A DNA stretch of 64,000 nucleotides from Chelativorans sp. ZYF759 (GCF_012911015.1 NZ_WVVV01000016.1:33604-97603); one strand, 5' to 3'; shown: positions 33,574-42,963, counted from the stretch's first letter. Numbers and translations are program-made. Notes: generated by a model not told the origin, from the sequence alone.

Positions 33574-36042
33574 ATGGCAGACGACTTCCCGCGCGACCGC
33601 CCTCATATCCACCTCCGCAACAACGGCATCGGAGAAGCTTATCGGCGGCCGAACCAAAGGATCGAGCCGCCGCCGCTCCCAGCGCGTGATCGGGCAGCAC
33701 ATGCTGCTGCCCTCACGCAATCGATTGAACAGGCCGTCGAAGCTGCGCGCCAGCAGACTGCAGCACGTGATGGGCAGCTAACAGTAGGAATGCCCGGCTT
33801 CTACCTAGAGATCGATTTGCCAGCCTCGGAGCGAGCCGCTCTCGATCAGTTGGCCGATCGTCGTCAGAACATGGAACTCGTCGCCGTGCACGAGCCGGAG
33901 CAGCCCGGTGCTCCTATCACAGCATCGGTGTTCGTCCCCCAACGCGCGGAAGCTTACTATCTGAGGAAGGTCGAGGCCTATCGAGATGTTGATACCAACC
34001 GCGGCAGGCCGAGAAACGAGCCGCTTGTCTCGCGTATGGAAACTGTTCGCTTGGCGACGGCAAGGTCATTGTTCACCGACGGCTCCGAGCTCTTTCCTCA
34101 AGCTGCCGACGAAGACATTTGGTGGGAAATCTGGCTACGCGAGGGACACCGCGAGGACTTTGAGCGCATAGCCCACGCGCTTAACATCACGTTGCGCGCG
34201 CACTCGGTCAGGTTTCCTGAACGGGTGGTCATGCTGGCGCTCGCGAGCGCGGCCACACTCGACCGGCTGGTTGCGCATAGCGACGTCATAGCCGAGCTTC
34301 GGCGCGCGAAGGATACGCCGTCCTTCTTCATGGGTCTCGGCGGCGCCGAGCAGAGGGACTGGAGTGACGAGCTTCTGCAGCGCGTGACACCGAATGAAGC
34401 CGACATCGCAGTCTGCATTCTCGACAGCGGCGTGCGTCGCACTCATCCGCTCATCGAACTCGCGCTCGCCGGCGAGGACTGGCACACCATCAAGCCGGCC
34501 TGGGGCGCCGACGACACGCCTGCATGGAGCGGACACGGTACGCGGATGGCAGGGGTCGGCCTCTACGGTGATCTGGTGCCCGTCCTGGCAGGCGGCGATT
34601 CGGTCCCGTTGCCCTTCCGACTTGAGAGCGTTCGCATTTTGCCGCCGGAGGAGGAGGCGAACGATCCAGAACTTTATGGCGCTATCACCGGCGAAGCGAT
34701 CGCTCGCGCCGAAGTGCAGGCCCCGAACCGTCGCCGCGCAATCGCGATGGCGATCACCAGTCCGAACACAGGTCGCGGAAGACCGACATCGTGGTCTGCA
34801 GCCGTTGACCAGCTCTGTTTCGAGGAAGAGCAGCGACGCCTGATCATTCTCTCGGCCGGCAATATCGGCGATGACCTCATGCCAGCCGATCACCTGACTC
34901 GGAACGACCTAGAGGCGGTCGATGATCCATCTCAGGCCTGGAACGCGCTGACGGTCGGCGCCTTCACAGATAAGGTCAATATCGTTGACGCTGCCTTTGC
35001 AGGCTATGCACCGATTGCGCCTGCGGGCGAGCTCTCGCCGCGCAGTCGCACCTCGGTCGTTTGGGACCGGCAGTGGCCGGTGAAACCGGAGGTCGTTTTT
35101 GAGGGCGGAAATCTCGGCCATGACGGCGTACTTCCCGGCGAGCCGATTGACGATCTGCAGATATTGACAACCTTCTATCGTCCTGACCTGCGCCACTTCA
35201 CGACCATTGGTGATACGAGTGCGGCGACGGCGCATGCGGCGCGGATGGCGGGACAGATATTGTCAGCTCGCCCCGAGCTGTGGCCCGAAACGGTGCGAGC
35301 CTTGATGGTCCATTCGGCTGAATGGACACCGGCCATGCGCGCTCGCATCGACGCCTGCAATGGCGCGAAGGGCCAAATTCACGCGCTGGTGCGGCGCTAT
35401 GGTTACGGTGTGCCGGATCTGGGGCGCGCACTTTTGTCGACCGTGAATGATCTGACGCTCATTGTCGAAGATGAGCTGCAGCCATTTCAGCGCGAAGGCA
35501 GCGCCGCCGCGAAAACGCGTGACATGAAGTTGCATCGTTTGCCTTGGCCAAAGGAGCAACTTGCGGCGCTCGGCGCTGCACAGGTCGAGCTTCGTGCGAC
35601 TCTCTCATATTACATAGAGCCCAATCCGGGCGAACGCGGATGGACGCGTCGGCATCGCTATGCATCGCATGGGCTTCGGTTCAGAGTGAAGTCGGCGACC
35701 GAGAGTGTTGATGAATTTCGGGCCCGCATTAATCAGGCTGCTCGCGACGAGGAGGAAGGGGCGCCGGCCGGAGGCGGGGAGGAGTGGCTGCTCGGCACTT
35801 TTCGGGATCGGGGCTCCCTGCATGCCGATTTCTGGTCGGGCAGCGCCGCCGATCTCGCCGAGCGGGATGCGATCGGCGTTTTTCCGGTCGGCGGTTGGTG
35901 GAAGGAGAAGCCTTACTTGGAACGTTTCAATGCCTCGGCCCGGTATTCCCTGATTGTGACCATTCGGGCGCCGGGCTCCAATGTCGACATCTTCACTCCG
36001 GTCGAAGCAGCAGTGAACGTTCCAATCGCGGTTGAAGCGTGA
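33574..36042 (+). CDS. ietS: subtilisin-like (S8) serine protease IetS of the IetAS system
   Basis: 822 residues, no signal peptide, so cytosolic. The S8 triad is complete: Asp in VCILDSGV (about residue 283), His in WSGHGTRMAG (about 320) and Ser in GDTSAATAHAARMAG (about 548). An N-terminal domain of about 270 residues and a C-terminal beta-rich domain of about 200 flank the protease. In the pTi system IetS is the toxic component, held back by IetA. As both genes are intact here, the module should serve plasmid maintenance and perhaps phage defence. Confidence 0.92.
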   Translation: MADDFPRDRPHIHLRNNGIGEAYRRPNQRIEPPPLPARDRAAHAAALTQSIEQAVEAARQQTAARDGQLTVGMPGFYLEIDLPASERAALDQLADRRQNMELVAVHEPEQPGAPITASVFVPQRAEAYYLRKVEAYRDVDTNRGRPRNEPLVSRMETVRLATARSLFTDGSELFPQAADEDIWWEIWLREGHREDFERIAHALNITLRAHSVRFPERVVMLALASAATLDRLVAHSDVIAELRRAKDTPSFFMGLGGAEQRDWSDELLQRVTPNEADIAVCILDSGVRRTHPLIELALAGEDWHTIKPAWGADDTPAWSGHGTRMAGVGLYGDLVPVLAGGDSVPLPFRLESVRILPPEEEANDPELYGAITGEAIARAEVQAPNRRRAIAMAITSPNTGRGRPTSWSAAVDQLCFEEEQRRLIILSAGNIGDDLMPADHLTRNDLEAVDDPSQAWNALTVGAFTDKVNIVDAAFAGYAPIAPAGELSPRSRTSVVWDRQWPVKPEVVFEGGNLGHDGVLPGEPIDDLQILTTFYRPDLRHFTTIGDTSAATAHAARMAGQILSARPELWPETVRALMVHSAEWTPAMRARIDACNGAKGQIHALVRRYGYGVPDLGRALLSTVNDLTLIVEDELQPFQREGSAAAKTRDMKLHRLPWPKEQLAALGAAQVELRATLSYYIEPNPGERGWTRRHRYASHGLRFRVKSATESVDEFRARINQAARDEEEGAPAGGGEEWLLGTFRDRGSLHADFWSGSAADLAERDAIGVFPVGGWWKEKPYLERFNASARYSLIVTIRAPGSNVDIFTPVEAAVNVPIAVEA

Positions 36043-36234
36043 TGCGATTGTGACTGGCGCTTGGAGTGTCGATACTCGCCGGCAGAAGACAGTCCACGCC
36101 CTCAAATTGAGCTAGTACGCAGTCACCTTAACTGCGTGTCCAAGAAACCGGCAGCAAGCCAGATGGTTCTGTCGCGAACTCTTCGGTAATGACGGCGAGG
36201 GCATGAAGGCTCCTTGGTTTCGGGGGAGTTTGTC

Positions 36235-36493
36235 ATGTTCAAGGGCTGTCATTTCGATCGTTCGGTGATCCTGCTGTGTATTCGCTGGTATCTGGCCTAC
36301 AATCTGAGCCTGCGTGACCTAGAAGAGATGATGGCCGAACGCGGCCTGAGCGTCGATCACTCCACCGTGCATCGCTGGGTCGTCCGCTTCGCGCCGCAGT
36401 TGCTGGAGTGCTTCAACCGACGCAAGCGGTCCGTCACCGGCAAGTGGCACCTGGACGAAACCTACATCAAGGTTCGCGGTCAATGGATGTATC
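36235..36493 (+). pseudogene. IS6-family transposase, N-terminal part (split by IS66)
   Basis: Starts MFKGCHFDRSVILLCIRWYL, the standard IS6 N-terminus, with helix-turn-helix LRDLEEMMAERGLSVDHSTVHRWV and the first catalytic Asp in LDETYIKVRGQW. It breaks at WMY, where IS66 begins. Joining to the part at 38979 through the duplicated bases gives WMYLYRAIDS, an unbroken transposase of about 234 residues. Confidence 0.88.
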
Positions 36494-36506
36494 GTAACCG
36501 CTGTTC

Positions 36507-38036
36507 TCAGGCCACGGCCTTGAGTGGCGTGGGGGCGTAGGCCCAGGGCAGCAGTTCGTCGAGTTGGCGTTGCGGATGGCCGGCGACGATGCGGGTGATG
36601 GCGTCGGCGAGGTAGGCGTACGGGTCGACACCGTTGAGTTTCGCTGTTTCTATTAGCGTGGCGATCGTCGCCCAATGCTCGCCACCGCCGTCGGAACCGG
36701 CGAAGAGCGCATTCTTCCGATTGAGGGCGATCGGCCTGATCGAGCGTTCGACCACGTTGGAGTCGATCTCGACGCGGCCGTCATCGAGGAAGCGACAAAG
36801 TCCAGCCCAGCGCGCGAGCGGGTAGCGGATTGCTTCGGCAAGCTTGCTCTTCTGGCTGACCAGCGTGAGTTTCCCGCGCAGCCACGGCTCAAGGGCGTCA
36901 ATGACGGGACGGCTTCTCTCTTGGCGCGCGGTTCGCCGCTCTTCGGGCGAGCGCCCCCGTATCTCACTCTCGATCCTGTAGAGTTCGGCGATGCGCTGGA
37001 GCGCCTCCGTGGCGATCGGCGCGGGGCCGGACTGGGCCAGGTCGTAGAACTTGCGCCGAACATGGGCCCAGCAGAAGGCCAGGCTCACGGCGTTGCGCTC
37101 GGCCAGCGCCCGGTATCCGGCGTAGCCGTCGACCTGCAGGATCCCGACGAAGCCCTGCAGGTGCTGCAGTGGCTGCTCGGCTTTTCGGTCGGGCGCATAG
37201 AGATAAGCGACGCCGGGCGGATCGATCCCGCCCCAGGGGCGATCGTCGCGCGCATAGGCGAACAGTTGGCCCGTCTTGGTGCGGCCGCGCCCAGGATCGA
37301 GCACCGGCGCAGTTGTCTCGTCAGCGAAGAGCTTGTCGGATGCCTTCAGCCGCTCGAACAGCCGCTCGTGGATCGGCCGAAGCAAGAAGGCTGCCTTGCC
37401 AACCCAGTCGGCGAGCGTCGAGCGGTCGAGGTTCACGCCTTGGCGCGCATAGATTTGGGACTGGCGGTAGAGCGGAAGGTGATCGGCGTATTTCGACACC
37501 AGCACATGCGCCACCGTCGCCTCGGTCGGAATGCCGCCTTCGACGAGGCTCGCCGGAGCTGGCGCCTGCACCACGACCTCCTCGCAGCTCCGGCAGGCAT
37601 ACTTCGGCCGGCGCGTGAGGAGCACACGGAACTGGGCGGGCACGATGTCGAGGCGCTCGGAGCGATCCTCGCCCATGACATGCAGCGTTCCCTTGCAGCA
37701 CGGGCAGATCTTGTCTGGGATGTCGACGACTTGCTCGATACGCGGCAGGTGCGCGGGCAGTGACCCACGGTTGGCGCGGCGCCTCCTGGCGCGAGCATCG
37801 CGCTTGGCGGGATCGGCGGTGTCTTCCTTGGCGAAGCGCTCGGCCTCGACCTGCTCTGCCTCTTCCAAGCCCAGCAGCAACTGCTCGACGGGCAAGCTCT
37901 CGGCTCTGCGGCCGAAGCGGTGACGCTGCAACTCCTTGATGATCTGGCGCAGCCGCTCGTTCTCGGCGCGCTCCGCGGCAAGCATCGCCTGAAGCGCGAT
38001 CGGATCGCTGGGGAGAGGGTCGGCCGGATTGCTCAC
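36507..38036 (-). CDS. tnpC: IS66 family transposase TnpC
   Basis: 509 residues from a GTG at 38036. N-terminal leucine-zipper-like region (ALQAMLAAERAENERLRQIIKELQRHRFG), zinc-finger motif CPCC ... CRSC (about 95-140), then the DDE core with LFADETTAPVLDPGRG and the C-terminal IS66 signature ERSIRPIALNRKNALFAGSDGGGEHWA. Ends ELLPWAYAPTPLKAVA. It is the catalytic transposase of the element. Confidence 0.95.
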   Translation of the reverse strand: MSNPADPLPSDPIALQAMLAAERAENERLRQIIKELQRHRFGRRAESLPVEQLLLGLEEAEQVEAERFAKEDTADPAKRDARARRRRANRGSLPAHLPRIEQVVDIPDKICPCCKGTLHVMGEDRSERLDIVPAQFRVLLTRRPKYACRSCEEVVVQAPAPASLVEGGIPTEATVAHVLVSKYADHLPLYRQSQIYARQGVNLDRSTLADWVGKAAFLLRPIHERLFERLKASDKLFADETTAPVLDPGRGRTKTGQLFAYARDDRPWGGIDPPGVAYLYAPDRKAEQPLQHLQGFVGILQVDGYAGYRALAERNAVSLAFCWAHVRRKFYDLAQSGPAPIATEALQRIAELYRIESEIRGRSPEERRTARQERSRPVIDALEPWLRGKLTLVSQKSKLAEAIRYPLARWAGLCRFLDDGRVEIDSNVVERSIRPIALNRKNALFAGSDGGGEHWATIATLIETAKLNGVDPYAYLADAITRIVAGHPQRQLDELLPWAYAPTPLKAVA

Positions 38037-38094
38037 AAGGCCGATTCAATCATGGATTCCAATGCTTTGCCAGAGTCTTCGGCCGTTGATGGAA

Positions 38095-38451
38095 TCAACT
38101 TGCCGCGACTGGAGTGCGCGTCTCGCGGGCGTCATGCACGCGCCGCCAATCCAATCCCTCCAGGAGCGCCTGCAGCTGCGCCGCCGTCAGCCTCACCACA
38201 CCGTCGGTGATCGCCGGCCAGACGAACTTCCCGTCCTCCAGACGCTTCGCCAGCAGGCACACGCCGGTGCCGTCGAAGTAGACGAGCTTGACCCGGACGG
38301 CGCGCTTGGCCCTGAAGACGTAGATCGCGCCAGAGAACGGATCGGTGCCAATCGTCTCTCGCACCAGCGCCGCCAGGCCCTCGGCCCCCTTGCGGAAGTC
38401 TACAGGCCTGGTCGCCACCATGACGCGCACGACGCCGGTCGGGCCGATCAC
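38095..38451 (-). CDS. tnpB: IS66 family accessory protein TnpB
   Basis: 118 residues from a GTG at 38451 that shares four bases with the tnpA stop. Shows the IS66 Orf2 pattern VMVATRPVDFRKGAEGLAALVRETIGTDPFSGAIYVFRAKRA and a C-terminal LQALLEGLDWRR. Essential but of unknown biochemical role. A longer overlapping frame to 38805 is a shadow of tnpA. Confidence 0.93.
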   Translation of the reverse strand: MIGPTGVVRVMVATRPVDFRKGAEGLAALVRETIGTDPFSGAIYVFRAKRAVRVKLVYFDGTGVCLLAKRLEDGKFVWPAITDGVVRLTAAQLQALLEGLDWRRVHDARETRTPVAAS

Positions 38452-38894
38452 GACGGCGCCTTCAGCGCACGGATCACCGCCGCCACCGTCCTGGCGTCGG
38501 CGCCACGACCGACCCGCACGGCGACACCGTCGATCTCCAGCTCGATCACCCCGACGTCTCGCGCGGCCTTCCGCTTCCGCAGCTTCGCCGGCCGCGTTGC
38601 CGCCAGCTCCGACTTCGGCTCTGCGACCACCGCCGGAACAAGCAACGGTTCGGGTGCCGGCGATTTCGCCAACGGCACACGAGCGGCGCGACGCCAGGCG
38701 AACAGCTGCTGCGGGGACAATGCATATCGGCGTGCCACCGCGCTCACGCTCTCGACGGTCTCGTAGCTTTCCGCCACGATCCGCGCCTTCTCCTCCGGCA
38801 GCCAATCGCGCCGACGGCCAGAACCCGTGAACACCTCGAACCGCCGCGCGGGCTCGGGATCGCTGGATTTAAGCGTAGGCTCTGAAATCGTCAT
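38448..38894 (-). CDS. tnpA: IS66 family accessory protein TnpA
   Basis: 148 residues with an IS3/IS911-like helix-turn-helix (RRDWLPEEKARIVAESYETVESVSAVARRYALSPQQLFAWRR) and a Lys/Arg linker. First gene of IS66, it begins 76 bases inside the right end. Confidence 0.92.
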   Translation of the reverse strand: MTISEPTLKSSDPEPARRFEVFTGSGRRRDWLPEEKARIVAESYETVESVSAVARRYALSPQQLFAWRRAARVPLAKSPAPEPLLVPAVVAEPKSELAATRPAKLRKRKAARDVGVIELEIDGVAVRVGRGADARTVAAVIRALKAPS

Positions 38895-38978
38895 GTGTCG
38901 AAGCCCTCAAAGGCTCCGAACATCGTGGCTCACGACCGCATGCGAAAGGTGGCACCGGAACAGCGGTTACGATGTATC

Positions 38979-39418
38979 TCTACCGGGCCATCGATAGCGT
39001 CGGCGACACGGTGGAGTTCTTCTTCAGCAAACATCGTGATCTCCAGGCGGCAAAGCGCTTCCTGCGCAAGGCGTTTCAGCGTCATGGCCGCCCCGAGCGC
39101 ATCGTCATCGACGGCAGCCAGACCAATCGCGAGGCAATCATTTCCTGCGACGGTGAAAGCAGGCTGCGAGATCGGTCGCGACGTTGCCTGAAGCCGATCC
39201 GCATCCGGCAAATCCAGTACCTCAACAACCGGATTGAGCAGGACCATCGGCGCATCAAGCGCCGCCTCCGGTCCATGCTCGGCTTCAAGTCGGAAGCGAG
39301 CGCCGCCATCATCCCGTCGGGCATCGAGATGATCCACATGATGCGCAAACGACAGGCGAGGTATGCCTTCAATCCCAGGCCGTCGATCGCCGAACAGTTC
39401 GATATTCTCGCTGCCTGA
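38979..39418 (+). pseudogene. IS6-family transposase, C-terminal part (split by IS66)
   Basis: Continues from the break with LYRAIDSVGDTVEFFFSKHRD (second catalytic Asp in this stretch), then VIDGSQTNREAI and QYLNNRIEQDHRRIKRR with the catalytic Glu, ending AEQFDILAA. Reading frame is intact apart from the IS66 insertion. It could be restored by precise loss of IS66. Confidence 0.88.
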
Positions 39419-39472
39419 CGGACAGGCCGAGGCGGAACTTCACGACCTCATTGCCAAGTTTGCGACAGAGCC

Positions 39473-39774
39473 TGTAGGTTTCGTCCAGGCGCCACTTGCC
39501 GGTGACGGACCGCTTGCGTCGGTTGAAGCACTCCAGCAACTGCGGCGCGAAGCGGACGACCCAGCGAGGCACGGTGGAGTGATCGACGCTCAGGCCGCGT
39601 TCGGCCATCATCTCTTCTAGGTCACGCAGGCTCAGATTGTAGGCCAGATACCAGCGAATACACAGCAGGATCACCGAACGATCGAAATGACAGCCCTTGA
39701 ACATGACAAACTCCCTCGAAACCAAGGAGCCTTCATGCCCTCGCCGTCATTGCCGAAGAGTTCGCGACAGAACC
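39473..39774 (-). mobile_element. second IS6-family copy, inverted and truncated
   Basis: From its outer end (GGTTCTGTCGCGAACTC read inward from 39774) through codons MFKGCHFD... to LDETY (coding part 39704 down to 39473), almost identical to the first copy, then cut off exactly at the right terminus of that copy. The two copies face each other. Such an arrangement is what IS6-type intramolecular replicative transposition with inversion or adjacent deletion leaves behind. Confidence 0.85.
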
Positions 39775-39849
39775 TATTCGGCATGATGATCGGCGTCAGG
39801 CTGCCTGAGGAGCGGCATTGAAGCCCGATTTCAGCGTCTTTTCCCGGTT

Positions 39850-40229
39850 CTGGGCAGACTCATCCCATGGTCCTGGCGCGCTCATGGAAGATCAGCCGCT
39901 CGAAGTTGTAGGTTGTAGGCGATGTTGGCCAGGATGAGTTTCGCCTCGGCGCGAGCGACGCCGATGGTGCGGATGAAGAGGCCGAAGCGGTTCTTCTGAT
40001 GGGCGAAGACATGCTCGACCGCCGCTCGGATCGTCGATTCCCCGCGTTGGCTCGCGCGATGCTCTACGGCATCGGTTTGCCAGCCGGTTTGCGGCGATGG
40101 ATCCGGCTGACCAAGCATCTTTGACGCTAACCACTTCTCATTCTTCTGTGACCGGTAGGTGCTGTCAGCCCAGACCTCTGATGACGTATTTTCCGTCGGC
40201 ATCCACCACATCAGTTCAGCTCCATTCAT
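39850..40229 (-). pseudogene. IS5-family transposase C-terminal remnant with 7-bp duplication
   Basis: Reads VWADSTYRSQKNEKWLAS ... IRAAVEHVFAHQKNRFGLFIRTIGVARAEAKLILANIAYN, the C-terminal third of IS5-group transposases. The tandem duplication GTTGTAG-GTTGTAG near 39905-39918 then shifts the frame; without it the end would read NFERLIFHERARTMG. The N-terminal two thirds are missing. Not functional. Confidence 0.8.
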
Positions 40230-40240
40230 GTAGCTGTCCG

Positions 40241-40441
40241 CTACCGAACCAGAGATTGAACGTGGGCTCTTTCGTATTCTCTATCGCTTAGTTCACCGCG
40301 ATGCCGCGCATTCCGGATGGCTTGCTGCTCCTTGTGGGTCACTCCGAACCTACACGCTGCAGCCACAGCCCTCATTCCTATCGGACGGTACATCTTCGTT
40401 AACTGGTCATCCGCGCTGAGTTCGCTGGTGACGATGGCCAT
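40241..40441 (-). CDS. small hypothetical protein
   Basis: 66 residues from ATG 40441, behind a strong ribosome site GGGAGGA. Basic and polar, with pattern MYRPIGMRAVAAACRFGVTHKEQQAIRNARHRGELSDREYERAHV, no signal and no membrane segment. I do not recognise a family. It may be a real gene since the ribosome site is good and codon use looks rhizobial; it lies between an IS remnant and the DUF3422 gene. Confidence 0.45.
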   Translation of the reverse strand: MAIVTSELSADDQLTKMYRPIGMRAVAAACRFGVTHKEQQAIRNARHRGELSDREYERAHVQSLVR

Positions 40442-40475
40442 AGTAAATTCCTCCCTGACTTTCATACGCAAGCCA

Positions 40476-41708
40476 CTACGTGTGCGCTGAAAGCGCGTGT
40501 CTCACGCGAAGAACCGCGATGATCACGGTTCCAATCACAATCGGTATGGAGCCCATCATCACTAATGGATCAACATGGACACCTGCATGCTCACCTGCCT
40601 CCATGGCGGTCTTAATTAGCCCGACCAGGTAGTAGCTAATCGCGATGATGGAAAACCCTTCGACGGCCCTCTGAATCTTTACCTGTGTCGCAGCCCGGTC
40701 GGCCATTGCCTGAATCTGAACCGAGTTCTGGAACTCGATTTCGACCTGAATGCGGGTCTGAAGAAGGTTGAGCAGGTGCATCGTCGCATGCGATAATTGC
40801 TCGAGTCGGAGCGCGGTTGCCTCGCACGTCCTTATGGCAGGCTTGAAACGTCTGGACACGAACACGCCGTACCTTTGGAACCCCGGAACATGTGCCTCGC
40901 GGAGTTCAGCGATCCGCTCCTCAACGATCTTCCCATATGCTGCGGTGGCGCCAAACCGGCTGCGGGTCTCGGCCGAGGCCGAGATTACCATTGCAGAGAG
41001 TTCCGAAATCTCGTCGAGCAGCTTCCTATGCTGTGCGACGGGGGTCGACTGATTGCGGCCTGCTAGCTCCACGAGCGCGGTCTCAAACTCAGCGAGTCGC
41101 AGGGTCAGGCGACGAGCTTGAGGAAGCCCCAGCAAGGCCATCGACCGATAAGTTTCGATCTCATAGATCCTGCGAACCATGCGGCCGAGGCGATATGCGT
41201 TCAGATCTTTGTTAAACAACAGGATTTGGCTCCACCCATTTGATCGAACCCGAAAATCGGAACACACTTGCCCCGATCCCGCGCCGATTAACGACGCGAC
41301 TGTGTCCGCAAATCCGAAATTGGATAGTATGGTCCCAAGTTCGTTTGATGGCTCTCCCATCACGAGGATGCGAACCTGGCAGACGAGTGTCGGTGAGGAC
41401 ATGCCAAGCAGATCGGCGATGTCGGAAGAAAACAACGTCGGTTTTGGCCATTCCCCCGGTTCTTCCGCCAAGCTGGTTACGCGTGTAATTGTCACAAACT
41501 CGGTATGAATCTCAACGCGGGTCTTTACCCGATGAGTGTCACACCCACCGGAAAATGTAGAGGCACCCTGATGTTCGCTTAGCGAGTTGGAGGCCCGCAG
41601 AGCGATATGTTCAACCAACGCAGGGCCAGAGAAATAGAGGGATGGCCGCGCATGAAGCTCGGCATTGAAGTTCGCGTCGTTGAAGCTTTTCGTTTCGCTG
41701 CTCTGCAT
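40476..41708 (-). CDS. DUF3422 family membrane-anchored protein
   Basis: 410 residues from ATG 41708 (a frame to 41876 exists; neither start has a good ribosome site). The N-terminus NDANFNAELHARPSLYFSGPALVEHIAL is the DUF3422 signature. A long helical middle (about residues 200-340, with coiled-coil character) leads to two C-terminal hydrophobic segments (GFSIIAISYYLVGLIKTAM and MMGSIPIVIGTVIIAVLRV), so the protein is anchored with its bulk in the cytosol. Function unknown. Same strand as the sarcosine operon, about 310 bases downstream of purU, so membership in that operon is possible but not shown. Confidence 0.82.
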   Translation of the reverse strand: MQSSETKSFNDANFNAELHARPSLYFSGPALVEHIALRASNSLSEHQGASTFSGGCDTHRVKTRVEIHTEFVTITRVTSLAEEPGEWPKPTLFSSDIADLLGMSSPTLVCQVRILVMGEPSNELGTILSNFGFADTVASLIGAGSGQVCSDFRVRSNGWSQILLFNKDLNAYRLGRMVRRIYEIETYRSMALLGLPQARRLTLRLAEFETALVELAGRNQSTPVAQHRKLLDEISELSAMVISASAETRSRFGATAAYGKIVEERIAELREAHVPGFQRYGVFVSRRFKPAIRTCEATALRLEQLSHATMHLLNLLQTRIQVEIEFQNSVQIQAMADRAATQVKIQRAVEGFSIIAISYYLVGLIKTAMEAGEHAGVHVDPLVMMGSIPIVIGTVIIAVLRVRHALSAHT

Positions 41709-42016
41709 GTCCGATTCCGAGTTCAAGGTCCTGATCGCCTCACAGGTTTCGGCAACTTTCCGAATTAGAGCGACCGAGGCATCCCTGCAGACGCGAACTT
41801 CTAGTTGCGTCTCCACTACTGCACATGATGTATTCCAGACCCCAACGGGCGAGGTTGATCTTGGTACCCCTTTCAAGGACCTCGTCGCGCATCAGGAAGC
41901 CAATTGGCATTTGCGACCTCGATGCGGCAGTTACTAGTCTGGCTTCCGTTGCGGGGCGGCATATTCAGTCACGGAATTCAAAGGCTTTCCTTCTCCCAAG
42001 TTCTATTAGCCCATTT

Positions 42017-42901
42017 TCATCCCATCCGTTCCGAAGCGTGCGAGCCTGGGGAAGCGGGGAAGACCACCGTCTTGTTTCCGTTGATGAAGACACGGCGATG
42101 GATATGCGCGTGGATCGCACGGGCAAGTACCTGACTTTCCACGTCGCGCCCGAGCGATACATAGTCGGACGGGCTTTGGGCGTGGGTGACGCGTACGATA
42201 TCTTGCTCGATAATCGGTCCCTCGTCGAGATGGGCAGTCACATAGTGCGAAGTCGCGCCGATTAGCTTCACCCCGCGCTCAAAGGCCTGCTTATAAGGGT
42301 TCGCCCCCTTGAAGGAGGGCAGGAATGAGTGGTGAATGTTGATGATGCGCCCGGACATCTTTTCGCACATCTCATCCGACAGTACCTGCATGTACCGGGC
42401 GAGCACGATCAACTCCGTGCCGGTCTCCTCGACGATGCGCATCTGCTGTGCTTCGGCTTCCCGCTTATTCTCCTTCGTCACCTTGATGTAGTGGAACGGG
42501 ATATCGTGGTTAACGACGAGCTTCTGGTAGTCCAGGTGGTTCGAGATCACTGCCGCGATATCCACGGGTAGCGCGCCGATGCGCCAGCGGTACAGGAGGT
42601 CATTGAGACAATGGCCAAAGTGCGAGACCATTATGACAACCTTCATCCTTTGGCTTTCGTCATGGAAAGCGAAGTCCATTTCAAATGCCTGGGCGGTGTC
42701 GGCGAAGCTGTCTCGAAGTGCCGCCAGTCCAGCGCCCTCTTCGGAAATGAAACTCACGCGCATAAAGAAATTGCCGGTCTGTGCATCATCGAATTGCGAG
42801 CTGTCTGTAATATTGCAGCCGTTCTCGGCGAGATTTCCTGCGATGGCAGCGACGATCCCGCGCTTGGATTTGCAGGTGACGGTCAGGCCGTAGTTTGTCA
42901 T
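42017..42901 (-). CDS. purU: formyltetrahydrofolate deformylase PurU
   Basis: 294 residues from ATG 42901 with GAGAAAG upstream; a longer frame overlapping folD is rejected. N-terminal ACT domain (GLTVTCKSKRGIVAAIAGNLAENGCNI, residues 4-80) and C-terminal formyltransferase-fold hydrolase with FHYIKVTKENKREAE, the catalytic IHHSFLPSFKGANPY (His) and HLDEGPIIEQD (Asp). It splits 10-formyl-tetrahydrofolate into formate and tetrahydrofolate. As the last enzyme of the sarcosine operon it frees the cofactor loaded by sarcosine oxidase. Confidence 0.95.
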   Translation of the reverse strand: MTNYGLTVTCKSKRGIVAAIAGNLAENGCNITDSSQFDDAQTGNFFMRVSFISEEGAGLAALRDSFADTAQAFEMDFAFHDESQRMKVVIMVSHFGHCLNDLLYRWRIGALPVDIAAVISNHLDYQKLVVNHDIPFHYIKVTKENKREAEAQQMRIVEETGTELIVLARYMQVLSDEMCEKMSGRIINIHHSFLPSFKGANPYKQAFERGVKLIGATSHYVTAHLDEGPIIEQDIVRVTHAQSPSDYVSLGRDVESQVLARAIHAHIHRRVFINGNKTVVFPASPGSHASERMG

Positions 42902-42963
42902 ATCGAACTTTCTCGTGTGTCCAGTGCAGATTCGTTCGGATGCGTCAGCGAGACTGCCCGAGT

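Larger units (their letters stand above)
36494..38970 (-). mobile_element. IS66-family insertion sequence, complete with 8-bp target duplication
   Basis: 2477 bases. Both ends begin GTAACCGCTGTTC when read inward. They are flanked by the direct repeat GATGTATC (36486-36493 and 38971-38978), the 8-bp duplication usual for IS66. It carries the three standard genes tnpA, tnpB and tnpC on the minus strand, all intact, so it may still move. Confidence 0.95.
36165..39472 (+). mobile_element. IS6-family element interrupted by IS66
   Basis: Left end GGTTCTGTCGCGAACTC (from 36165) and right end, read inward from 39472, GGCTCTGTCGCAAACTT are the typical IS6 inverted repeats. Removing the inserted IS66 (36494-38970) and one copy of its 8-bp duplication leaves an element of about 820 bases, normal for IS6. 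No 8-bp duplication of its own flanks it, because the right side abuts a second, inverted copy. Confidence 0.85.
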
